From Cryobacterium sp. GrIS_2_6 (GTDB lineage Bacteria; Actinomycetota; Actinomycetes; Actinomycetales; Microbacteriaceae): a stretch of 64,000 nucleotides of DNA. Where the stretch lies: NCBI RefSeq assembly GCF_035984545.1, contig NZ_JAXCHP010000001.1, positions 806,001 to 870,000 of the forward strand, given 5' to 3'. Each line of letters opens with the position of its first letter. Positions within the stretch are counted from its first letter, which is position 1. The translations under genes were made by a program, and so were the position numbers. Shown piece after piece: positions 7,734-15,311 of the stretch. The notes under the pieces were generated by a model. The model had not been told where the DNA came from. It searched no databases and was given only the letters and a program-made list of their open reading frames with translations.

Positions 7734-9284
7734 TTACCTCCGGGCTTTCAGATCATTAGCGATTTCGCGCCAGTTGCGCGCGATAGAGGGAACTTCGATG
7801 GCACGGTCAGCGGCCTGTTGCTTCCACGCCGACAGGAACACCACACCCGCCCCGGTGCCCTGAATGAACATCCGGTATAAGGCCTGAGACGCGCCGTCCA
7901 CCTGGTCGTCGTGCGCGCCGTTCGGGAAGGAAGCGCACTCGTCCACGAACTCGTCACCCCACTGGCCCGCCCACACGTGCACGTTGCCCGCCTCGATGAA
8001 CGGGGCCACAGCGTTCGCGCGGGAATACTTGGACTCTTTCGGGGTGATCGGGACGATCCCGCCAATTTTTGATTTCAACGTGTCGATGACAGCGGAACCG
8101 TTCGCCTTGTCCTCGACGAGCTTGGCGGTCGCCTGCGGCCACTTCAGCACCAGCCGTTCGAACGCGGCAATGGTCTGCGTGAATGACATCCGGCGGTGTA
8201 CCTGATCGACGAGGAAGACGTCGGCGCCCTTCCGTGCCCACACCTGCCCGACCACAAAGTCGGAGCCCTTCGTGTCCTTGAACGTCATGTCCCAAGACAT
8301 GAGCATTTCGTCGCACTCCATACGGCAGACACCGTTCACGTTCGCCCACATCGGCTCCGTGAAACGCTGCCACCACTGTCGCTGCCACACGTTGCCGGTA
8401 TCCGGTGACGGGCGGCCCTGATACAGGGAGTTGAACACTCGAGAGCCCGCACGCACCTGAATGGCCTGCCACTGCTCCACCGTGCGACCCCGGGCAGACG
8501 TCAACCACTCGCCCGGCTTCCGGCCCAACAGATCCGTCTCGCCCAGCTCAGGCTTGTGATCAGCGAGCGCGGGAATGTTCACCACAGTCCACAGGTGACC
8601 GTCATCAGCAGCCAACAGACGGCCGGCCAGGTCATCCTCATGCCAACGCGTCAGAATGACAATCACCGGGGCACCAGGGGCCAGACGTGTCGAACCGACC
8701 GACTGCCACCAATCCCACGCCTGATTCCGGTAATACTCCGAATCAGCCTGCGCAGCATCAGCCACCGGGTCATCAATGACCAGCAGATCCAGCGGGCGAC
8801 CCGTCAAACCGGAACCGATACCCACACAGACGACGCCGCCGCGGTGACCATTCAACTGCCAACGCTTGGCCGCACCATTGTCCGGGGCAATCCGCAAACC
8901 CAGATCCAGCTCACCCTCGTCACCGTTATTGTTCGCGATCCAGTTGCGAATCTCACGCCCGAAACCCTCAGCCAAGGTCTGCGAATACGAAGCGATGCCC
9001 ACCCGAAGATCCGGGTTCTGCAACAGCGCCCACAGCACGCCCGTCTTCGTGACCCTCTGGCTTTTGCCCTCCTGAGGGGGCAGGGACACGATCAGGCGGC
9101 CATCAGGAGTATTCAGCACCTTCACCAGCGCCTCATCGATGACCGACAGCGCCTCCGTCTGCACCGTCTTCACATCGATCGCCCGAGCCAAATCACCCGG
9201 CGTCTCCCACCGAACAACCGGAGGGGCAAACCGGGCCAACGCCGCATCAAACGCAGCCAGATCAAGCGAGGAAAAACCCGACAT
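7734..9284 (-). CDS. Terminase large subunit
   Basis: 516 aa. The ATG at 9284 has AGGAGGG 7 nt upstream, preferred to the ATG at 9308. ATPase: Walker A variant LPPQEGKSQ near residue 70, Walker B LDLLVIDDP near 170, and a coupling ILTRWHEDDLAGRLL. RNase H-like nuclease: SWDMTFKDT (about 325), KLVEDKANG (about 375) and HDDQVDG (about 455) supply the acidic residues. It is the ATP-driven motor and nuclease that packages DNA into proheads through the portal encoded next to it. It is separated from the small subunit gene by an unusual 690-bp gap. Confidence 0.93.
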   Translation of the reverse strand: MSGFSSLDLAAFDAALARFAPPVVRWETPGDLARAIDVKTVQTEALSVIDEALVKVLNTPDGRLIVSLPPQEGKSQRVTKTGVLWALLQNPDLRVGIASYSQTLAEGFGREIRNWIANNNGDEGELDLGLRIAPDNGAAKRWQLNGHRGGVVCVGIGSGLTGRPLDLLVIDDPVADAAQADSEYYRNQAWDWWQSVGSTRLAPGAPVIVILTRWHEDDLAGRLLAADDGHLWTVVNIPALADHKPELGETDLLGRKPGEWLTSARGRTVEQWQAIQVRAGSRVFNSLYQGRPSPDTGNVWQRQWWQRFTEPMWANVNGVCRMECDEMLMSWDMTFKDTKGSDFVVGQVWARKGADVFLVDQVHRRMSFTQTIAAFERLVLKWPQATAKLVEDKANGSAVIDTLKSKIGGIVPITPKESKYSRANAVAPFIEAGNVHVWAGQWGDEFVDECASFPNGAHDDQVDGASQALYRMFIQGTGAGVVFLSAWKQQAADRAIEVPSIARNWREIANDLKARR

Positions 9285-9973
9285 CAGGAAGCCCTCCTGA
9301 CTGCCCAACGGGCAAGAAAATATTTATGGGGGAGCAGGACCAACCAGACCGGAAACCCCGCCAGATCGACCCACAACCCCGGGGGACGCCACACCAGCCC
9401 AACCAGACCGGGAGAAAACGGTTTGGAGTCGAAAAAACCGGGGAAATGGGTGTGGGGGGTATTGCGGATTGGCCGTCACCTCTTTGGGGGGTGCGCTGAA
9501 AACTGACGGAAGTTTGAACCGGCCGGCGTAGTCGTGTCTGTGTGCGGCCTTGTGCGTCTGTGTGGGGCGTTGGATGTTCGGCGGGTGCGTCCGTCGCGGC
9601 GGTGCGTCACTGTGGCTCGTGTGTGGCCGTGGTGGCGTGCCGGGGTGATTGTGTGGCTGCCGGGTGCGGTCGTGGGTGCTCTGCCGCGTGCTCGCTGGGG
9701 TGGCGAGGTCGTGGCGGGCGGCCGTGTCGAGGTGTGGCCGGCCCGGGGTTGCCTGTTGTCTGTCCTGTTCGGCGTGTCGTCGACTGGGCGGGGCGTGAGG
9801 CGGGCGAATCAGGTGGGGGAAAGTGCTTGGGAATGGGTGGGTTTAGCCGGGCTGAAATCCGGGGTTATCCACAGGAAAAAGGCCGAAACTGACATAATAC
9901 TGTTTATCGGTCACTTTTTCACCGAAGTTATCCACAGGGTAAATGCTCACCTGAAAATGTTCATGCCCCCATT
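9285..9973. other. Long non-coding gap between terminase genes
   Basis: About 690 bp without a convincing gene. The part from 9530 to 9830 is strongly G/T-rich on the plus strand, unlike neighbouring coding DNA. Two DnaA-box-like sites and an A/T-rich stretch lie near 9865-9936. Candidate roles are the late promoter, the packaging recognition site (cos or pac), or a replication site. Open plus frames here have no protein-like composition. Confidence 0.6.
9865..9936 (+). promoter_or_regulatory. Two perfect DnaA boxes in the terminase gap
   Basis: TTATCCACA at 9865-9873 and again at 9928-9936, same orientation, with A/T-rich DNA between them (CATAATACTG, TTTATCGG). The nonamer is the consensus DnaA box. 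Two exact direct copies 63 bp apart in G+C-rich DNA are unlikely by chance. They could bind host DnaA for replication or regulate the late operon promoter. Confidence 0.6.
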
Positions 9974-10573
9974 TTATCGGGCATTCAACTCCCCGGCAGC
10001 AGCCAGGACCAGAGTCTCCCGCATCAGCCCCGGCATCAGCGACTTCTGCGCCGCACTCAACCCCAGCTGGGCCGAGTCGAGGACCGTCGTCAACACCATG
10101 GCCATAAGCTCGCCTTGACGTTCAGCGAGACGCACCTGACGTTCACCAAGACCCGCCTGCACCGCCTTACTCGCGAAGGTGGCCAGACGGTCACGCTCCA
10201 AAGACTCCAACTGTGCAAGACCGCGAATGTACTCGCCGACCTTGCCGAACTCGCCCATCGCATCACCGACCAGCGCATCACGCAGCGTGGGGGACTCAGC
10301 GACCAGCTTCTCCAACTCGGCACTGTACGCATCCACGCGCATCCGCGACTGAGTGACCAGGCGCAGCAGGACCTCGCCCGGATCGTCCACAGCCTCACCC
10401 AAAGCCCACTTCGACAGCTGCGCGCGCACCATCGCACTCGACCGAACCTGAGGGGCAGCACCGCCATGAAAGCGACACACCATCCCCCCAGCAATCGCCG
10501 AGTGCCCACACGGGCCGCCGCCATCTTTCTTCTGTGCCGTGCACATCTGCTTGACGACGTAAGCCCGAGGCAT
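9974..10573 (-). CDS. Terminase small subunit (putative)
   Basis: 199 aa, ATG 10573. The N-terminus carries a Cys/His cluster (CTAQKKDGGGPCGHSAIAGG followed by CRFHGGAAPQV) common in actinophage proteins encoded before the large terminase. It is followed by helical segments (LLRLVTQSRMRVDAYSAELE, GEYIRGLAQLESLERDRLA), suited to an oligomeric DNA-recognition subunit. Position is the main support for the name. The Cys/His cluster may bind zinc. Confidence 0.7.
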   Translation of the reverse strand: MPRAYVVKQMCTAQKKDGGGPCGHSAIAGGMVCRFHGGAAPQVRSSAMVRAQLSKWALGEAVDDPGEVLLRLVTQSRMRVDAYSAELEKLVAESPTLRDALVGDAMGEFGKVGEYIRGLAQLESLERDRLATFASKAVQAGLGERQVRLAERQGELMAMVLTTVLDSAQLGLSAAQKSLMPGLMRETLVLAAAGELNAR

Positions 10574-10639
10574 CGAATCTCCCTACTGGGTATACATTCA
10601 CCAAAGGGTGAGGCTCAGGCGTCCGGGTCGTGTGTGCGT

Positions 10640-11077
10640 TCATTCGGGGATGTACACCCACCGGTTGGTTTGTGGGTTGATGCCTGCGAGCTTGTAGCGT
10701 GCTGCACTGGCGGGTATGACTGTCACGGGGCCGTCGCTCATGAAGAGCTGCGGGACTACGACCACGGGGAGCATGATGTGTGCCATCCCGTTGTGTGATT
10801 TGACGAGCATGCCGTCGTGGGCGCCGCCTTCGATTTCGATGGGCTTGGCGTCTTCGGGGTGCCATGTGGCGGTGATGGTGCGCTCGAGGGTCGCGGTGTC
10901 TTCGCGTGCAGAGTATTGGACCGCTTCGGGGTCGAAGTCGCAGAGGCCGTGAGTGTCGGCGTATGTGACCATTTCGCGCTGGAGCTGATCGTGTGCCCAG
11001 CTTTCGGCTTCGGCCTGCAACATGATTGTTGGGTCTGAGATGTGCATCTTGGCGTGGAACGGGGCGACGTAGCTCAT
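10640..11077 (-). CDS. Hypothetical protein
   Basis: 145 aa, ATG 11077 with AAGGAG upstream. It has an N-terminal helical part (TIMLQAEAESWAHDQLQREM) and a beta-rich C-terminal half (GMAHIMLPVVVVPQLFMSDG). No family is recognised. It is the last gene before the small terminase, so probably co-transcribed with the packaging genes. Confidence 0.65.
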   Translation of the reverse strand: MSYVAPFHAKMHISDPTIMLQAEAESWAHDQLQREMVTYADTHGLCDFDPEAVQYSAREDTATLERTITATWHPEDAKPIEIEGGAHDGMLVKSHNGMAHIMLPVVVVPQLFMSDGPVTVIPASAARYKLAGINPQTNRWVYIPE

Positions 11078-11092
11078 TGGTCTCCTTCGCCC

Positions 11093-11224
11093 TTATCGGG
11101 TGCTCGGGTGCGCTTCGGCCAGGTGTTGGTCTATCTCTGTGGTGTCCCACACGCTTCGGACGTCGACCTGTGTTCCGCAGTGGTGGCAGGTGGCTGTGAT
11201 CGTCTGTGCTCGTTGGTCACTCAT
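11093..11224 (-). CDS. Small zinc-finger-like protein
   Basis: 43 aa, ATG 11224, overlapping the upstream stop by 8 nt. CHHCG near residue 13 and a C-terminal HLAEAH form a C2H2-like pattern. Such mini zinc fingers are common among small actinophage genes. Role unknown. Confidence 0.6.
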   Translation of the reverse strand: MSDQRAQTITATCHHCGTQVDVRSVWDTTEIDQHLAEAHPSTR

Positions 11225-11558
11225 GGGCGCCGTGTATCGCGTCCGTGTGTGCTGCGAGTAGCTGGTCATACGTCAACGTGCTGCCACCGATGATCGCTAG
11301 GACGCAGCGGGTGCAGGTGGAGAGTGTCTCGGGGGCGTTGGTGTGTGCGTTGGTGCGCGAAGTGTTGTCCGTGAGCCATGGTGGCTTGACGGGCGTCGCG
11401 TGCGGAGGCTTGCGGGATGTGCGCTCCCACGCTGCGCTGTACAGGCGGGGCTGGTACTCGGTGAAGCTCAGGAGGAGCGAGCCCTCCCTGTTGTCCCAGT
11501 ACCCTGCCCGGGCGTCTTCGATACCGGCGCGGATCGCGCGTGCGTGACTGGTCTTCAC
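11217..11558 (-). CDS. Hypothetical protein with CTRC motif
   Basis: 113 aa, ATG 11558 overlapping the previous stop as ATGA. The N-terminal half (ARAIRAGIEDARAGYWDNRE) is basic and helical. A single CTRC lies near residue 82. Function unrecognised. Tight coupling to both neighbours supports expression. Confidence 0.65.
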   Translation of the reverse strand: MKTSHARAIRAGIEDARAGYWDNREGSLLLSFTEYQPRLYSAAWERTSRKPPHATPVKPPWLTDNTSRTNAHTNAPETLSTCTRCVLAIIGGSTLTYDQLLAAHTDAIHGAHE

Positions 11559-12049
11559 TGGGTGGCCTTCCCTCTCGGGCTGAAGTATGCGGCGTTGAGG
11601 TCGCGGGGTGGGCAGCTTGCCTGCGCAGATCCGGATCCGGGCGAGGGTGGCGGGTTCTGCGGGCCAGCGTTACTCGTGCGGGGCTGCGAACCTTTGGAGA
11701 TTGGTGTTCCGACGGGGCGAGGCCGCTTTGCCGCTGCGCTGTCCGAAGCTGGCGCGACTGCGGTGGGTGCAGATGTCGGCTCGGGTACGAACGCGAGGAG
11801 GTCCCTTGCCCGGTTCCATTCGCGGCGGTTGAACAGCTTGGGGAGGTCTTCCCACGCCCATGTGCCGGGGCATTGCATGCGGCCGTTGGTCTTGGCGACG
11901 ATTTGGATGCGGCCGTGTTCGCATTCGCGGAGGTCGTCGAGCCTGAATAGCTTCGGGCCGCTGAGGTGGTCACGGCTGGGCGGGTTGGCCAGTGCCCGGC
12001 AGTGTGTGGCGTGCTGACGGGGCCGGTCGTCGTTCAGGTTCGGGGTCAC
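11555..12049 (-). CDS. Hypothetical protein with disordered tail
   Basis: 164 aa from GTG 12049, which overlaps the preceding TGA (GTGA). The first 90 residues look folded (KLFRLDDLRECEHGRIQIV, WAWEDLPKLFNRREWNRARD). The remainder is rich in Pro, Ala and Ser. No family recognised. The 5' part is not present in the second copy, which ends at 64000. Confidence 0.6.
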   Translation of the reverse strand: MTPNLNDDRPRQHATHCRALANPPSRDHLSGPKLFRLDDLRECEHGRIQIVAKTNGRMQCPGTWAWEDLPKLFNRREWNRARDLLAFVPEPTSAPTAVAPASDSAAAKRPRPVGTPISKGSQPRTSNAGPQNPPPSPGSGSAQASCPPRDLNAAYFSPRGKATQ

Positions 12050-12216
12050 TGGGCGCCGCCGTGGCCCTTGAAGATGTTGACCGTGGAGGGGGCTGCGGTC
12101 TTCTCGGTCTTGAACGGGGCGACAGCGACGGCGACCGCGAGGCCGACAGTGAGCGTGATGATAATGACACCGGTGCAGATAGCGCCGATCCAGCTGACGA
12201 TTTCCCAGGGGTTCAT
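12046..12216 (-). CDS. Small single-pass membrane protein
   Basis: 56 aa, ATG 12216 with GGAG about 8 nt upstream. One long hydrophobic helix (WIGAICTGVIIITLTVGLAV) spans residues 9-33, and a short polar C-terminus follows. Function unknown. Confidence 0.6.
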   Translation of the reverse strand: MNPWEIVSWIGAICTGVIIITLTVGLAVAVAVAPFKTEKTAAPSTVNIFKGHGGAQ

Positions 12217-12299
12217 GGTGTGCGCTCCGTTGTTGTTTTGGCCAGGATGTCGGGCATGCCGTATGAGGGCGGATACATGACTGGGTTTACCCAATTCCA

Positions 12300-12327
12300 G
12301 TACACTGTGTACTCGGGTACACTGTGT
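12300..12327 (+). promoter_or_regulatory. Palindromic operator repeat overlapping a leaderless promoter
   Basis: GTACACTGTGTAC at 12300-12312 is a perfect 13-bp palindrome. GTACACTGTGT recurs at 12317-12327, 17 bp on. The second copy contains the TACACT -10 box lying 6 nt before the ATG at 12330, so a protein bound here would block that promoter. The adjacent HTH gene is the obvious candidate binder. Confidence 0.55.
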
Positions 12328-12329
12328 GG

Positions 12330-12533
12330 ATGACTCGTGATGATGCCGTAGACGACCTCAAGGCGCTCGCCTCATACGATTTCGAGGCCGACCGCGCCCA
12401 ACGCATCGAAGCAGCTCGATCGTCTGGCGTTACGTGGCGCGAGATCGCAGCCATCCTCGGCATGACCGATAACGGCGTTCACAAGGCCTACAAGAAGTGG
12501 TTAGCCACCAAAGAGCAGCCTCAGCCGATGTGA
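12330..12533 (+). CDS. Small HTH protein, plus strand, probably autoregulated
   Basis: 67 aa, ATG 12330 (a GTG at 12324 is also in frame). Residues about 30-55 form a helix-turn-helix (SGVTWREIAAILGMTDNGVH) like those of sigma-70 region 4 or resolvase-type regulators. It is one of very few plus-strand genes. It is convergent with the zinc-ribbon gene, overlapping by 13 nt, and is preceded by its own promoter and palindromic repeat. Likely a DNA-binding regulator or a segregation/homing accessory. Confidence 0.65.
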   Translation: MTRDDAVDDLKALASYDFEADRAQRIEAARSSGVTWREIAAILGMTDNGVHKAYKKWLATKEQPQPM

Positions 12534-12886
12534 GCGGCGAACGCTGCAGCGGGCAAACCTGCGACGTCGACCGCGGGTAGTTCCACCCGTGAAGGGTTCG
12601 TTTCGAGCCCGCACACCGTGCACACGTCGACGGTGACCCGGATGGGAGCCTGCACAGTGCCCTCTAAGCGCGTAACAGGCTCCGTGGTGTGCTGGCAGAG
12701 GAGGATACCCCCGCACGAGCCACAGTGGACGGGCTGCGGAGTATCAGCGTGCACCTGCACGTGATGTCCGAGGTTCGCACAGCCGGGCTTCCCGCACACG
12801 ACGGCGGCGACGGCCGGTGAACCCGAAGATTCGCCCTTGCCGCCGAAGGTGAAGCCGTGCTCAGCCTCAATGTCTGCGAGTGTCAC
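12521..12886 (-). CDS. Zinc-ribbon hypothetical protein
   Basis: 121 aa, GTG 12886 overlapping the upstream stop (GTGA). Three Cys pairs (CGKPGC, CGSC, CTVC near residues 31-36, 55-58, 88-91) and HH near 41 suggest two metal sites. No recognised family. It may act as a structural or nucleic-acid-binding protein. Confidence 0.6.
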   Translation of the reverse strand: MTLADIEAEHGFTFGGKGESSGSPAVAAVVCGKPGCANLGHHVQVHADTPQPVHCGSCGGILLCQHTTEPVTRLEGTVQAPIRVTVDVCTVCGLETNPSRVELPAVDVAGLPAAAFAAHIG

Positions 12887-13023
12887 TGGTCAGTCCTTAG
12901 CTTGATGTGCTGCATGACGAGGGCGAGCGCCTGCTCCTCGAGAAAACCCGCCTGCATGTAGGCGACGAACATCCGGAACGTTTCAGCGGCGTGTGAGCGC
13001 ATCGCGGCGGAAGGTTCAACCAT
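12883..13023 (-). CDS. Small helical hypothetical protein
   Basis: 46 aa from ATG 13023, sharing one base with the upstream stop (TGATG). All helical (MRSHAAETFRMFVAYMQAGF, EEQALALVMQHI). Unknown function. Confidence 0.55.
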   Translation of the reverse strand: MVEPSAAMRSHAAETFRMFVAYMQAGFLEEQALALVMQHIKLRTDQ

Positions 13024-13511
13024 CACAGCCAGCCCTTCGCCTTGAAAACGGCCACGTAGGATCCGGGGAACACGCACCCGAAGTAACGGCGGTCCTCGAA
13101 GACCTGAATGCCGGCGCCATACACGTAGGCGGCATCAGCCAGGGCGGCGCACTGCAGTGTCTTTGTGGCCGATAGCCGGCGGAGTAGCCAGCGCGGGGTG
13201 CGCTCGTGCATGATCTGCTCAAGGCCGATCGCCACGTCGTCAATCCACGAGTACGGGCTGCCCTCGATGCCTTCACACCATGCGACGATCCCGGAACGCT
13301 CCGAGTCCGTGAGTGCGAACGACGACCAGTCGATGTGCCCAAAATGTGTCATCGGGCGGATGCGGGCCCCGGACTTCTCGGCGCCAATGCACAGCACCTC
13401 GTCCACGGCGACCACGACATGGTTCACGGGGGAGCGGGTGACGGCACGGATCAGCCAGCCAAGCGGGCCGCGCGTGCGGACGAGGCCGATCTGGCCGGCG
13501 AGCTCAGACAC
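13023..13511 (-). CDS. Permuted NlpC/P60 (YiiX-like) hydrolase
   Basis: 162 aa. The order IGLVRTRGPLGWLIRAVTRS, then NHVVVAVDE with H31, then LQCAALADAAY with C121 is that of circularly permuted papain-like enzymes. In these the His precedes the Cys and they act on lipids, amides or peptidoglycan peptides. It sits beside a PLD-like gene in a block of accessory genes, not in the lysis cassette. Substrate unknown. Confidence 0.65.
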   Translation of the reverse strand: MSELAGQIGLVRTRGPLGWLIRAVTRSPVNHVVVAVDEVLCIGAEKSGARIRPMTHFGHIDWSSFALTDSERSGIVAWCEGIEGSPYSWIDDVAIGLEQIMHERTPRWLLRRLSATKTLQCAALADAAYVYGAGIQVFEDRRYFGCVFPGSYVAVFKAKGWL

Positions 13512-14058
13512 GGACGGCCAGCCTTTTAGCCATATCTTTGAGCGCCTTGTTGTGCGAGATGTCGAGCACGGGGCGGGCCTCAGCGCAGATGACCGCGTTT
13601 CGGTGAACAGTCATTTCGTTGTCTTGAAGGGTCTCGCCCGAGGCGGACCAGTTGGTGGATCCGCCGATGCGCCACACGCCGTCGATGATCACCATTTTCC
13701 GGTGAACGATAGCCCCGTGCTCAGACGTGCCGATGGCGACGGAGTTCGAGTCCATCTCGTGCTTGAACTTGGTCAGCAGAGCCTTCTCGTGCACCCCGCC
13801 GGCCTGGGACTTGTCGAGGGTGATCTGCACGAAGATGGCGGGGTTGTCGATGATGTGCGCGATGATCTCGGCGAGTTCGTCATCGTCCCAGCCGAACATC
13901 GAAATGATAAGGCTGTGCTGCGCGGACGCGATGACGGCCTTGAGTGCCCCATGGACGTCATCGATGGGCGAGTAGAACGTGCGCGTGTCCGCAGGGTACG
14001 TGGGGTCGACGGGGGAGGCTTTGAACTGGTCGAGGTCAGCGATGGTCAGCAGTGCCAT
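13504..14058 (-). CDS. Phospholipase D-like nuclease
   Basis: 184 aa. The ATG at 14058 with GAGAGG upstream is chosen over a GTG at 14082. One HKD motif, VHRKMVIID (H119, K121, D126), is followed by GGSTNWS, as in bacterial single-domain PLD nucleases that work as dimers. It has no clear signal peptide. Probable DNA or phosphodiester hydrolase. Its role in the phage is unknown, but it may degrade or repair DNA or act in exclusion. Confidence 0.75.
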   Translation of the reverse strand: MALLTIADLDQFKASPVDPTYPADTRTFYSPIDDVHGALKAVIASAQHSLIISMFGWDDDELAEIIAHIIDNPAIFVQITLDKSQAGGVHEKALLTKFKHEMDSNSVAIGTSEHGAIVHRKMVIIDGVWRIGGSTNWSASGETLQDNEMTVHRNAVICAEARPVLDISHNKALKDMAKRLAVRV

Positions 14059-14078
14059 GGTGGGCCTCTCGATCGGTG

Positions 14079-14156
14079 TCACTTTTCGTCTACCGTGTGC
14101 TCGGCGTCGAACTGGGTTGCGTAGGCTTCTTCGGTGTCGTCTTCGCGGCCGGTCAT
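14079..14156 (-). CDS. Acidic micro-protein
   Basis: 25 aa, ATG 14156 overlapping the upstream stop (ATGA). Acidic, no domain. The coupling to its neighbours is the only support. Confidence 0.4.
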   Translation of the reverse strand: MTGREDDTEEAYATQFDAEHTVDEK

Positions 14157-14239
14157 GGCTTGACCTTGTGCGTGCACAGGGTGGCGAGTGTGATCGTGGG
14201 CCAGACGCGGTTGCAGTACTGGCACTGGAACGGGTTCAT
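14153..14239 (-). CDS. Mini zinc-finger protein
   Basis: 28 aa, ATG 14239 overlapping the upstream stop (ATGA). FQCQYCNRVW followed by LCTH gives a C2-CH metal-site pattern. Function unknown. Confidence 0.5.
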   Translation of the reverse strand: MNPFQCQYCNRVWPTITLATLCTHKVKP

Positions 14240-14466
14240 GCGCGCTCCCTGGCTTCTCTGCCGTCGAGTGAGCAATGAAGCACGTGCCAGCAGTCGCCGT
14301 CTCCGTCGTTGTGCACGGACGACGCAGGACCGCACCAGCAGTCGATCGCTTCGTGCTGCATCTTGTCCCGGTTCGGGTACCGATGCGCCTCGGGGTAAGA
14401 CTCGAAATCCCAGATCCAGTATTTGCGCGTGACGAACGCCGTGAACAGCCATTTGAGCCGCCGCAT
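14236..14466 (-). CDS. Hypothetical protein
   Basis: 76 aa, ATG 14466 with GAGAGGG upstream. Basic, aromatic N-terminus (RRLKWLFTAFVTRKYWIWDF), then a Cys/His-rich part (CWCG, CWHVLHC). No family recognised. Confidence 0.55.
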   Translation of the reverse strand: MRRLKWLFTAFVTRKYWIWDFESYPEAHRYPNRDKMQHEAIDCWCGPASSVHNDGDGDCWHVLHCSLDGREARERA

Positions 14467-14485
14467 GTTCGCCCTCTCGAAGAAC

Positions 14486-14581
14486 TTCCGTCATCCCGCG
14501 CAGGTCAACCAGTCGTGAACAGGAACACGACCTCAGGGCTGCCTTCACCGCTATGGACGGTGTTGACGCGGGATGACGGAA
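14486..14581. repeat. 15-bp inverted repeat enclosing a branched structure
   Basis: TTCCGTCATCCCGCG (14486-14500) and its perfect complement (14567-14581) enclose 66 bp in the gap between two genes. Inside, on the minus strand, GTCAAC/GTTGAC extends the stem after a 3-nt bulge, and two hairpins follow: ACCG-CGGT with a 7-nt loop and GTCGTG-CACGAC with an 8-nt loop. This could be a structured RNA or a MITE-like element. No target duplication is seen. Confidence 0.6.
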
Positions 14582-14625
14582 AGGTGAACGCCCCGTGGAG
14601 TAGACGAGGCGTGCAAGGGGTGCCT

Positions 14626-14787
14626 TTAGCCGGCGCAGTCGTCACACAGCCAGACACCGGGCCAGCACCACGGCGCTGGAAGGCTGCCACAGTGAATGCA
14701 CGGATGCGGGGGTGTCACCGGGGGCAGCTTGCGGGCCTTGGCCTGTCGAGCGTAGGACTTGGTAAGGTCGCGCTTCGGCTTGCCCAT
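14626..14787 (-). CDS. Small zinc-ribbon protein
   Basis: 53 aa, ATG 14787 with AAAGG 7 nt upstream. Basic N-terminus (GKPKRDLTKSYARQAKARK), then CIHC and CDDC, a four-Cys ribbon. Probably nucleic-acid binding. Confidence 0.6.
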   Translation of the reverse strand: MGKPKRDLTKSYARQAKARKLPPVTPPHPCIHCGSLPAPWCWPGVWLCDDCAG

Positions 14788-15090
14788 GTCGCGCCTTTCG
14801 GTAGGTGCTTTCCGCGCCCGCCCCGTTTTCCAGTCGCCTTCACGGCATAGGCCAGGACTCGCTCACCCGCTCACGAAACACAGTGTCTGCGGGGGAGGTC
14901 GTAGCCTCTCAGGGGATTTCATGGTGGGCGGGCGCGGAAAATATTGGGTGGATACAGCGAGGGGCCAATGCTCGCCTTGCGCGAATCGCCGTCGAGCAGC
15001 AGTCAGTCACGGTGGATTCGGGGAACACTCTGGGGATCGCTTCGTCTCGTGCTACCGCGACTAGACACCTGCTTGGGCTATGTGTATCCG
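14788..15090. other. Non-coding stretch with a second long inverted repeat
   Basis: About 300 bp with no protein-like frame. It contains the 132-bp inverted-repeat element at 14809-14940 and leads into the tRNA-Ser-like gene. Confidence 0.5.
14809..14940. repeat. Second 15-bp perfect inverted repeat element
   Basis: TTTCCGCGCCCGCCC (14809-14823) and its exact complement (14926-14940) enclose 102 bp. Small hairpins are possible inside on the minus strand (GAGG-CCTC; AGTC-GACT with GCC-GGC). The repeat sequence differs from the element at 14486-14581 but stem length and setting are alike. Confidence 0.55.
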
Positions 15091-15178
15091 CGGATGTCGG
15101 AGGATTCGAACCCCTCACGGCTACAAACCGTGCCCTGGTATTCGACACCAGTGCCCCACCATTGGGACTTCGCCACCC
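15091..15178 (-). tRNA. tRNA-Ser(CGA)-like gene, class II
   Basis: Read on the minus strand: acceptor GGGTGGC with GACATCC (6 of 7 pairs including one G-T), D stem GTCCC/GGGGC, and anticodon stem CTGGT/ACCAG with loop GTCGAAT (anticodon CGA). A long variable arm CACGG/CCGTG follows, then a T arm with loop TTCGAAT. CCA is not encoded. The long variable arm fits Ser. Some weak pairs leave open that it is degenerate. It would supply decoding of UCG codons. Confidence 0.6.
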
Positions 15179-15311
15179 TTGAGCCCCGATATCTACCGTC
15201 GTGGCTAGCGCGTGTTCAGTTGTGCACGATGCCTGTTCGGTGCTCTCGTGCGCTCGTTGGCTTGCCTGCCGGTGAGCTACCGGCGTCTGCACTTCGGCAA
15301 GTTTTGGGCAC
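15179..15311. other. Non-coding spacer with hairpins
   Basis: Between tRNA and terminator. A nested hairpin is visible near 15263-15300 (CTTGCC/GGCAAG enclosing GCCGGT/ACCGGC). No gene seen. Confidence 0.4.

Noticed and set aside
6222..7880. Long plus-strand open frame of 552 codons opposite portal and terminase genes
   Set aside because: Arg/His/Val-rich composition without domains, and no ribosome site. It is the shadow of G+C-rich coding DNA. This shows that a long antisense frame alone is weak evidence, so the intein nuclease was accepted only on its domain content.
9534..10118. Possible plus-strand gene in the terminase gap
   Set aside because: Cys/Trp/Arg/Val composition dictated by G/T-rich DNA; no ribosome site or domain.
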